Shown here piece after piece: positions 1-6,385 of a stretch of DNA of 6,385 nucleotides (the stretch's first letter is position 1; every line of letters begins with the position of its first letter). A program made the translations under genes and the position numbers. The notes below the pieces were generated by a model that worked only from the letters and a program-made list of their open reading frames with translations, made no database searches and was not told the origin of the DNA. Source of the stretch: an uncultured bacterium (lineage in GTDB: Bacteria; Cyanobacteriota; Vampirovibrionia; Gastranaerophilales; Gastranaerophilaceae); NCBI GenBank assembly GCA_948888345.1, contig CAQTPN010000082.1, positions 235 through 6,619 on the forward strand. The letters are read 5' to 3'.

Positions 1-1953
1 CGCACATATAAGCCTATCCATCGGGCGTGAATTTTCCATATCATTTTTAACATCAACAATAGCCTGCATCTGGTCAGGGGTTTCGGTGAATTCAAAAGCA
101 TCTTCCATTTCATACTGCCATACGGTATCAGGCTCAAATGCAATCCCCGTGCTCATTTCACGCTTAGCATAAAGCTTTAATAAATCGTACGCAATTTCTT
201 TAACCTCGCCTTTTGCTTTATTTTTTGTGTTTTCCCAAGCAGCACCGCCCATTTTAGAGAGTTTTGGTTTGGCAGAACCCCCGCCCCTATAGCGATAGAG
301 GAGATTTATTTGTTCTGCGGGCATAAAAAGTTTATCCCCGCCCTGAAATTCTATTTCAAGATAATCCTTTAAAGCTCCGTCCATCTCTTCTTTGCGAAGA
401 CCCTTGAAAATCCCTATCCCATGGATTGTATGAACTACAAATTCATTTTCCATTATATCATTTATCGAATCGATATAATCCTGAGACTGCTTGTTTGAAG
501 AGTATTTGCGGGTTGTAATATCCTTTGAACGCTTATTAAAAAGCTCTTTATCAGATAAAAATATCCATTTTTTATTTCCTGAAATATCCTCTATTACTCC
601 GCCGCCTGCAGTTAGGGGAGGGAGAATAAAAATATTTTCATCAAAAATTTCAAATTCTTTTAAAATTTCACTGAATCTTTTCGGATAATTTGTGCAAATA
701 AAAAGCTGGGCACGGTTTTTTAACTCTTTTTTGACATATTTTGAAATTTCTTCGCCGGATGAAGAAAAAAACGGCGGAAGACTTGAATTAAATTCTATAA
801 GCTTATCGGCAAAAGTATCATCTGAAATTGCTTCATAGCCTAAATTATCCCCGTTAAAATTTTCTAAAAAGGTGTCATAGCCTATTATTTTAAACTTTTG
901 GACTTCTTTTTTAAATTCTTCAAATGTGGTGTGATTTTTAGCATTTAAGGGAAGTTTTAAATTTGATTCAATATTGCTCCTATAAGCGGAATACATCTCG
1001 TCATCAAGGTTTTCAAATTTTGCTGTAATCTGGGTTGTGTCATCATAAATTAAAATATAATCTTTAAAAAAGTCCAGCGGGCTTACCAAATCTTTATTTA
1101 GGTAATTTTGAAAATATTCAATTCCTTCAAAATAGCCGCCGTTGTCAATTTTTTCAACGGCTTCACCGTATAAAAGCCTTAAAATCTCACTTTCGCCGGT
1201 GATTTTTTCTAATTCTTCAACCTCCTTATACAATTTGCTTTTAAAAGCTTTTTTATTTTCTTCGTTGAGTAAAAATTTATGAAGAGGGTAAACCTTAATT
1301 GCATCAAGTTTTTTAAAGCTTTTTTGGGAATTAGGGTCAAACATTCTGATATCTTCTACGGTATCTGCAAAAAATTCAACACGGACAGGCGAAGAATAGA
1401 GGGTATAAATATCCAGAATATCTCCTTTAATTGAGAATTCACCGGCATCCATTGCCATTGGTACTCTTTTATAGCCAAGTGCTACAAGCTTTTCTATAAT
1501 TTTTTGATAATCAATTTCATCATTTTTCTTAATTTCAAATGAATTTTTTGAGTAGAAGTTTTTATCAGGAAATTTTTCCAGGATAGAGCGGATTGGTGCT
1601 ATTACTACATCATACCCGCCGTTTAAAACATTCACCTGCTCTTCATAAATATAATAATTCCTGTCAACATCTTCATAAGGGTTAATCTCTTGAAACGGAA
1701 GGATTTTAGACTCCATATCAAAAACCGATTCCAAATCTTTTTGATATTTAAGAGCAGTTTGTTCATTCAGGGTCAGAAAAAGAATTTTCTTTTTAAAAAA
1801 TTTTGAAATTTTATTTATTATAAGAAGCCTTAAAGGGTTGTTGAGGCCTGTCATGCTTAATTTCAGACCTATTTCTTTTTTCTTCAAAAAGGCAGAGAGT
1901 ATATCAAGGCCGGAGCTGTTAAAATTGTTTAAGGTTTCTTTACATAAATTCAT
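1..1953 (-). CDS. mfd: Transcription-repair coupling factor Mfd, N-terminal 651 residues (C-terminal part off the contig)
   Basis: Mfd is a cytosolic DNA translocase that recognises RNA polymerase stalled at DNA damage, pushes it off and recruits UvrA for nucleotide excision repair. My translation is open from the ATG at 1953 to base 1 with no stop; three internal points checked share one frame. Seen in order: a UvrB-like N-terminal module, with GLNNPLRLLII near residues 35-45 and GEFSIKGDILDIY...PVRVEFFADTVEDIRMFDPNSQKS at about 171-212; a poorly conserved middle; the CarD-like RNA polymerase interaction domain from about residue 505 (IHGIGIFKGL, then GGDKLFMPAEQINLLYRY); the relay region KMGGAAWENTKNKAKGEV from about 567; and the Q-motif TPDQ at 625-628. 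The window ends at MDRLICA, just where Walker A (usually GDVGxGKTE) begins. Family members run about 1,100-1,150 residues, so the translocase motor and C-terminal domain are missing. The start lies 15 bases after the ROK stop; an AAGG is 13 bases upstream, a weak ribosome site. Identification is firm. Confidence 0.96.
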   Translation of the reverse strand, partial: MNLCKETLNNFNSSGLDILSAFLKKKEIGLKLSMTGLNNPLRLLIINKISKFFKKKILFLTLNEQTALKYQKDLESVFDMESKILPFQEINPYEDVDRNYYIYEEQVNVLNGGYDVVIAPIRSILEKFPDKNFYSKNSFEIKKNDEIDYQKIIEKLVALGYKRVPMAMDAGEFSIKGDILDIYTLYSSPVRVEFFADTVEDIRMFDPNSQKSFKKLDAIKVYPLHKFLLNEENKKAFKSKLYKEVEELEKITGESEILRLLYGEAVEKIDNGGYFEGIEYFQNYLNKDLVSPLDFFKDYILIYDDTTQITAKFENLDDEMYSAYRSNIESNLKLPLNAKNHTTFEEFKKEVQKFKIIGYDTFLENFNGDNLGYEAISDDTFADKLIEFNSSLPPFFSSSGEEISKYVKKELKNRAQLFICTNYPKRFSEILKEFEIFDENIFILPPLTAGGGVIEDISGNKKWIFLSDKELFNKRSKDITTRKYSSNKQSQDYIDSINDIMENEFVVHTIHGIGIFKGLRKEEMDGALKDYLEIEFQGGDKLFMPAEQINLLYRYRGGGSAKPKLSKMGGAAWENTKNKAKGEVKEIAYDLLKLYAKREMSTGIAFEPDTVWQYEMEDAFEFTETPDQMQAIVDVKNDMENSRPMDRLICA

Positions 1954-1968
1954 AATAAAGATTATACC

Positions 1969-2922
1969 TTAGCGTGAAATTTCAAGCAATCCTGCACCTA
2001 TAACACCGGAATAATCTTCAAGTTCAGCTTTTTTAAACTGTGTCGCTGCAGATGGAACAGGAAGTGCCTTTGTGCGGGCTTTTTTAATTGTGCCGAGATA
2101 AAATTCATCCACGCTTTGAATAAGGCCGCCGCCTAAAATCACAAGTTCAGGGTTATAAAAATTCATAACACTTGCAATACCGCCTGAAAGATACTCTATT
2201 GCTTCATTTACATATTGTGTTACAACTTCATCCCTTGCATCCAGAGATTTTTTAATGTGTTTTGAACTTATGGAAGATGTTTTTGTAAATTCAGTTATAA
2301 TTGAGCTCCGGCCTTTTTTAACCGCGCCCAAAATCCTTGATTCAATTGCATTCCTTGAAGCATAAGCCTCCAGACAGCCATGCGCACCGCAAGAGCATGC
2401 TCTTCCGTTTAAATCTACAATAATATGCCCTATTTCGCCGGCTGAACCGCTTGCACCAAGATGAATTTTACCGTCTTTAATGATGGATGAACCTATACCT
2501 GTACCTACAAATATGCAGACAATATCCTTAAAACCGCGCCCCGAACCAAATTTTAATTCTCCAAGGGCCGCAGCTTCAACATCGTTTCCGGCATAAAGAG
2601 GTATATTATATTTTTGTTCAATTAATTCTTTAACGTTAAAATCTTTGCATTCAAGGTTTACACCGTTGATTAAAATACCGTTTTCTCTGTCTACCTGCCC
2701 TGCAAGGCCAATTCCGACCGATGAAATTTCAGAAAGCGGGATATTTGAAGCATCAAGTACATCATCAATTGTTTCAAGAATTTTTTGTCCGATTTTTTTG
2801 TTGCCTTTTTCTTTTTTGGTTTTATTTTTTGCTTCAAATAAAACTTTGCCTGTTTCTTTATCGACAAGACCTGCTAAAATCTTTGTACCGCCTAAATCTA
2901 CCCCGATTGAATACTTTTTCAT
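1969..2922 (-). CDS. ROK-family sugar kinase (glucokinase-like), complete
   Basis: Complete 317-residue cytosolic kinase of the ROK family, which uses ATP to phosphorylate a hexose or N-acetylhexosamine. Seen: the N-terminal phosphate-binding motif DLGGTK (9-14); the GND motif (112-114), with Asp114 as the expected catalytic base; the second phosphate loop VGTGIG (139-144); the ROK signature with EIGH (163-166); the zinc cluster CSCGAHGC with Cys176, Cys178 and Cys183, which together with His166 should bind structural zinc; Glu185; and the GGGL loop (264-267). The length is normal for ROK kinases, and there is no N-terminal helix-turn-helix, so this is an enzyme and not a NagC/XylR-type repressor. 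Glucokinase is the default reading, but substrate (glucose, ManNAc, GlcNAc, fructose) cannot be settled from motifs. It starts 6 bases after the acyltransferase stop and ends 15 bases before mfd, so it is probably cotranscribed with both. Its upstream AAAGG is only 3 bases from ATG; a purine run AGAAGA lies 10 bases away. Confidence 0.95.
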   Translation of the reverse strand: MKKYSIGVDLGGTKILAGLVDKETGKVLFEAKNKTKKEKGNKKIGQKILETIDDVLDASNIPLSEISSVGIGLAGQVDRENGILINGVNLECKDFNVKELIEQKYNIPLYAGNDVEAAALGELKFGSGRGFKDIVCIFVGTGIGSSIIKDGKIHLGASGSAGEIGHIIVDLNGRACSCGAHGCLEAYASRNAIESRILGAVKKGRSSIITEFTKTSSISSKHIKKSLDARDEVVTQYVNEAIEYLSGGIASVMNFYNPELVILGGGLIQSVDEFYLGTIKKARTKALPVPSAATQFKKAELEDYSGVIGAGLLEISR

Positions 2923-2928
2923 TAGCCT

Positions 2929-3756
2929 TTAATCTTCTTTTTTAATCCCGATACTTTTTAATTTGTTTTCAATATAACGCCACCAGTGAAGTTTCTCTTT
3001 ATATAAATATTCATACCCCTCAAAATCTCCGCGGCTGATATCTGTTTGCTGCTTATCGGTAAATTCTTCAAAATCTCTTTCAAGTTTATGGGTAAAATCT
3101 TTTCTGTCAAAATTCGGGTCTTTAATAATTTTCGGTTCACCGAATTCAACTAAAACTTCAGGTCTATCCTGTCTTAAAAATGTATACTTAACGGCAACGG
3201 GAACCAAATTTACCCCGCCAAATTTTTTCGCGGCATTTTTTGCCATATATGCAAGGCCGGATTGAAAAATTTCCGGACGAAAATGCGGAGGGCGGATAAT
3301 TCCCTGCGGGAAAAGCCAGAATGCTATATCTTTATCCTTAAGAGTGCCTGCAGCATAGCTTAAAGACTGCATAGCACTTTGCGGAGATTTTTTATTAATC
3401 GGAAAACAGCCTATATATTGAAAAAGCGGAAATCTGTTCATTTCTTCAATCATAAGACGCATTCTGAATTTGCCGATTTTACTTAAAATAAAATAAATTG
3501 TAACATAACCTATCATCCCATCCCACCAGTTATTATGGGGGGCATAGAAAACGGTTGCCAAATTTTCATCCCTTTTTTTGAAATTATCTAAACCTTTATA
3601 CATCAAGGAATAGAAACGGTTTTTCAGCATCGCCAAAAATATAATATTTCCCCAAAAATGCCAGAAGGGAATATTTTTAGCCTCTCTGAATTTTTCTTCC
3701 CGATTCCTGATTTTTGTCGGCGGGATTTCACTGTATAAATGTTTCGGTGCAACCAT
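2929..3756 (-). CDS. Lysophospholipid acyltransferase family protein (PlsC-like)
   Basis: Complete 275-residue protein of the glycerolipid acyltransferase (LPLAT/PlsC) fold, which transfers an acyl chain to a lysophospholipid or another hydroxyl acceptor at the cytoplasmic face of the membrane. Seen: the catalytic HX4D motif as HNNWWD (His74, Asp79); a second block FPLFQYIGCFPINKK (109-123); block III as LFPQG (148-152), where the usual FPEG glutamate is glutamine; and block IV VNLVPVAVKY (182-191). Hydrophobic stretches at about 32-48 and 81-93 could anchor it to the membrane; no cleavable signal peptide is visible. The C-terminal 60 residues are charged and rich in aromatics (LHWWRYIENK near 256-265). 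An in-frame TAA lies six bases before the ATG, so no longer ATG form exists. No Shine-Dalgarno is present, and a strong promoter abuts the start. PlsC (1-acylglycerol-3-phosphate acyltransferase) is one possibility, but the FPQG variant also suits less characterised acyltransferases, including carotenoid or glycolipid acylating ones; the acceptor is unknown. Confidence 0.9.
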   Translation of the reverse strand: MVAPKHLYSEIPPTKIRNREEKFREAKNIPFWHFWGNIIFLAMLKNRFYSLMYKGLDNFKKRDENLATVFYAPHNNWWDGMIGYVTIYFILSKIGKFRMRLMIEEMNRFPLFQYIGCFPINKKSPQSAMQSLSYAAGTLKDKDIAFWLFPQGIIRPPHFRPEIFQSGLAYMAKNAAKKFGGVNLVPVAVKYTFLRQDRPEVLVEFGEPKIIKDPNFDRKDFTHKLERDFEEFTDKQQTDISRGDFEGYEYLYKEKLHWWRYIENKLKSIGIKKED

Positions 3757-3762
3757 AGCTTA

Positions 3763-3791
3763 ATTTTATTTTAAATTTCAATACCTGTCAA
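3763..3791 (-). promoter_or_regulatory. Sigma70-type promoter for the acyltransferase operon, predicted leaderless
   Basis: On the minus strand a perfect -35 box TTGACA (3791-3786) is followed by exactly 17 bases and a -10 box TAAAAT (3768-3763, one mismatch from TATAAT). Six bases (TAAGCT) separate the -10 box from the acyltransferase ATG, so a start seven bases after the box falls on the A of that ATG at 3756. This agrees with the absence of a Shine-Dalgarno sequence. The same intergenic gap (3757-3814) shows no clear terminator hairpin after the preceding gene, so read-through from it is possible. A second TAAAAT (3773-3768) has only 12-base spacing and is less likely. Predicted from sequence only. 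Confidence 0.7.
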
Positions 3792-3814
3792 GAATGGCTA
3801 AAACACCTTTATAT

Positions 3815-6336
3815 CTACATTATACGTTTTAGCTGACAATAAGCTTTAAAGGATGTCAGTTCTTTTTGAATTGTATAATGATGTTTTGATAAATTTAAAC
3901 TGCTTGCAATACCCAGTGCTTTTTCATAGGTTTTAATAGTATTTTGAGCCACTTCAAGCTTTCTTGTATCTTCAATTGTTGTAATTGAATCCTGCATAAT
4001 ATTTGCTCTTAATTTGTAAAGCTTCATCTGCAAAAATACCAGCTCATTTATATTTGCATCTTGAAATGCAAGCTCAGAATAGGTTTTAGCGTTATCTAAC
4101 TCCCCTTTGTTTAAATACGCTTTAGCAAGAAGAGTTTGAAACAGTACTTTAAAAAATGTTGTATTAATTTTAACACTTTCTGTAATATTTATTGCCTTTT
4201 CACAAATTTCAATACATTTATCCGCACCGTTTGTAATAAGAGTGGCTTTTGCACTTATATACCAGGAAATCAAGGCACCCAGTGCTATTTTTTCTTTAGA
4301 AAACCAGGTCATCTCCTCTGCACAGATTTCAAGAGCTTTAAGAGGATTTCCTTCTTCCAATAAAACGTGTGCAAGAAGGGTTTTTATAATATTTTTATTG
4401 TAGTTATCCCCGCAATTGTTTGCAAAAGTAACCGCCTCAAACATATCGTCTTTGATTTTTTCATCAAAATCGTTCTTTAAAATTTTATTAAATATATCAA
4501 TTGTATTCCATTTTGAAACAAGTTTTGAATCATCAATTGCGTATGAAAAATCTTTAACTATTGACTGCAATATTTCATCAGAAAGCCCCAAATACCCTTT
4601 AATTGTATAGGCAAAGGCTGTTGCAAGCTTTAAGTTTACAATAATTTTTGTATCTAAAATAACTTTATCTTTTCTTTTTTCTTTAAATACCTCTTTTTCA
4701 ACAGCATCAATTAATTCAAACACGGCAGGATTGCCTTGCTCGGCCAGAGCTTCAATCAGTACAATATTAGCCTTAATCCAGGAATTATAAACCTCTCTTG
4801 CATTTGAAAATTCATTCTTTTTGGGGTGTTTAAGCCATTCTTGAAGAGGAGGGTTAATCTCTGTATTTACAATTGTATTTACTTCTTCAAAATTTCCTGT
4901 GTGCAGAAGTGCTTCCGCTTTTCTTGTTTTAATCAAAGCACGCTGCAGGGCATATTTCGGCTTATCAAAATATTGAAGCACCGTATCTGCGGTTTCAATT
5001 ATGGCGGGATAATTCTGTACAGCCTTTAAACTATGGATTAAATATCCAGATAATTCAATAACCTTTTCCGCTTCATCTCTGTTTTTTGCGTGGATAAGAG
5101 CGGAAGTTAAATAATCGACCGCATCTTTGGGGCTTTTATTATATGTTAGCTTTCCAAGCCTTTCAAAAATATTGTTTTTAATATAAAAGGCATTATTATG
5201 CTTCATCTCTTCAAGATTTGCAAGGCTTTGTTTCTGACACATTATATAAAAAGCGGTATCTCCGATAAATGAGGCCAGTTTCAGATTTGATGTCCAAAGC
5301 TCAAACGATAATGTTTTATCCCCCATCGTCTGTGCTAAAAGGGCACGAATAGCAGGTGATGAAATGGTTCTTGCACAGGTTTCATTCAAAAGCCTTGCAG
5401 CATAAGGTTTTAATTCGTTGCTGTTTTTGGCTTCAGAATAAATATGGGTCCAGATTAGGGAATTTTTAAACCTGTAGATATTTTCCGTCTTTTTAATAAA
5501 ATACCCCGTTTTTTCCAAAGCGGAAGAAATTTTTATAAACCCGTCATCAGAAAGTTCAAAAACAGTCTGGATAATATTTTTTGTAAATCTGCCGCCCAGG
5601 AGGGATGCTATTGCAAGGAGTGAATAATGGACAGGGCTGTTTTCTTTTAAAAATCTCAGCCTTGCATCCAGAATTTCGCCCAGAGTCTGCGGCACAAAAT
5701 AATTTTCCTCTTTAATGTCGTAGACAAATTCCTTATCTTTTATATAAACTTTTTTTGTTTCAAGAAAATGTTCAATAACCTGTTCAATATAGGCAAAATT
5801 TCCTTGAGAATTTAAAATTATCTGGTTTGACACCTTTGACGGCAGAATTTCAAATGAACCAAGCCTTGATTTTATATATTCTTTAATATCATCAATTTCA
5901 TTTGAAGCAAGATTTATATTCAGGCAGGCATTTTTTGATAATTTATCAGAATTTATATACATACTCAAAGAGTGCTGGTTTCTATAGGTCAGAAGGAATT
6001 TTGCACCGCCCGTGAAAAAGTCTTTATTTGTTAAATATTTTAAAAATTCAAAAGAAGTCTCATCAATTAAATCAAAATCATCAATTATTAAGACAAGCTT
6101 TGATTCGCCGCGCAAGGCTTCAAGCACATCCTTTATATCAGAAAAAGTTTTTTGTTTATTTGTTAAAATATTTTCATAAAAATCTTCGCCCACAGGATAG
6201 ACAAGATTTATTAAAACTTCAATTTTTCTCGGGTCGAAGCCTTCTTTTTCATTCATAAAAGAAAGGTGTTTTTGAAGGGTGTTTCTAAGTTCTTTTACTC
6301 TTTTTTCATATTTTGACGGCACAAAAGACAAATTAA
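3815..6336 (-). CDS. STAND-type AAA ATPase with TPR-like C-terminal repeats, N terminus missing
   Basis: About 840 real residues of a large cytosolic signalling-type ATPase; the N terminus is lost. The open frame formally begins at 6370, but its first 11 residues and part of the 12th are sequencing adapter, so the residue numbers here include those 12. Seen: Walker B LVLIIDDFD (92-100), followed by LIDETSFEFLKYL, matching the DD(L)xWAD..S..LL pattern of AAA_16/COG3899-type ATPases; LLTYR (126-130) as the sensor-1-like strand; GNFAYIEQVIEHFLE (190-204), matching the helical lid; QTLGEILDARLRFL (228-241) leading into a winged-helix-like region up to about 310; then about 500 residues of helical pairs resembling TPRs, clearest at LAKAYLNKGELDNAKTYSELAF near 746-767. 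Walker A should lie in the missing part. Relatives often carry an N-terminal Ser/Thr kinase, cyclase or DNA-binding domain; which applies here is not visible. Stop codon TAG. The ligand and output are unknown. Confidence 0.82.
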
Positions 6337-6385
6337 AGATCGGAAGAGCACACGTCTGAACTCCAGTCACCTCTCAGAATCTCGT
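6337..6385 (+). other. Illumina TruSeq adapter read-through (assembly artefact)
   Basis: These 49 bases match the standard Illumina TruSeq read-through structure. They open with AGATCGGAAGAGC and continue through the rest of the 34-base adapter stem to 6370. An 8-base index, CTCTCAGA (6371-6378), follows, and then the first seven bases of the constant tail, ATCTCGT (6379-6385). This is not genomic DNA. On the minus strand it translates to MTGVQTCALPI, creating a false GTG start for the neighbouring ATPase. The last trustworthy genomic base is about 6336. The terminal bases just inside the junction come from the end of an insert and may have low coverage. Confidence 0.98.

Noticed and set aside
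491..688. Plus-strand open frame of 65 codons
   Set aside because: It lies fully inside mfd on the opposite strand, where the minus-strand frame shows conserved Mfd motifs; the predicted peptide has no recognisable features.
1953..1971. ROK kinase and Mfd are in the same frame with a single TAA between them, suggesting a read-through fusion
   Set aside because: One in three adjacent gene pairs share a frame by chance; mfd has its own ATG and a normal N terminus, and no read-through signal is evident.
2645..2945. Two overlapping plus-strand open frames of 95 and 74 codons
   Set aside because: They are antisense to the start of the ROK kinase gene, are rich in Phe/Leu/Ser as expected for the complement of A-rich coding DNA, and have no motif.
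2958..3149. Minus-strand 63-codon frame inside the acyltransferase gene
   Set aside because: It is an out-of-frame shadow of the acyltransferase C-terminal region, with no independent support.
3792..3814. Possible terminator after the large ATPase gene
   Set aside because: The short stretch has no stable GC-rich stem followed by a T run on the minus strand; only a weak GG...CC pairing can be drawn.
4136..6258. Several plus-strand open frames of 64-76 codons opposite the large ATPase
   Set aside because: All are antisense to a continuous long coding frame, and their compositions look like complements of coding DNA.
1..6336. CRISPR arrays, tRNA or rRNA genes, insertion sequences, attachment sites
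   Set aside because: No regularly spaced repeats, tRNA-like cloverleaf, rRNA-like conserved blocks, transposase or terminal inverted repeats were seen; essentially all of the sequence is explained by the four coding regions.
6335..6370. GTG start at 6370 as a true start for the large ATPase, giving N terminus MTGVQTCALPIF
   Set aside because: These codons are adapter sequence; the genuine reading frame enters from beyond the contig.

Overview
This is a low-GC (roughly one third G+C by eye), almost entirely coding bacterial contig in which every supported gene lies on the minus strand. Read in the direction of transcription (from high to low coordinates), it holds four genes. First is a large STAND-type ATPase with a tetratricopeptide-like helical array, cut at its N terminus. 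Then come a lysophospholipid acyltransferase (PlsC-like), a ROK-family sugar kinase, and the transcription-repair coupling factor gene mfd, cut at the left edge. The non-coding gaps are only 58, 6 and 15 bases, so there is no long gene-free stretch.

The acyltransferase, ROK kinase and mfd are packed tightly enough to be one operon. A near-consensus sigma70-type promoter (TTGACA, 17 bases, TAAAAT) sits in the 58-base gap before the acyltransferase. It is placed so that the predicted transcription start falls on the A of the ATG, and no Shine-Dalgarno sequence is present, so a leaderless transcript is predicted. The three proteins act in different processes (membrane lipid acylation, cytosolic sugar phosphorylation, and repair of DNA where RNA polymerase has stalled). 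I see no shared pathway; this looks like a housekeeping operon rather than a dedicated system.

The right end is not biological. Positions 6337-6385 are Illumina TruSeq read-through adapter: the adapter stem, an 8-base index and the beginning of the constant tail. The apparent N terminus MTGVQTCALPIF of the large ATPase is translated adapter, so its start is spurious and the real gene continues beyond the contig.

The organism cannot be named with confidence. Low GC, weak Shine-Dalgarno signals, a PlsC-like acyltransferase next to a ROK kinase and mfd, and a large kinase-associated-type ATPase would fit a gut metagenome lineage such as the non-photosynthetic cyanobacterial relatives (Vampirovibrionia/Gastranaerophilales), but other low-GC phyla are possible. 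I found no convincing undescribed system; the most useful observations are the adapter artefact, the predicted leaderless promoter and the truncated STAND ATPase.
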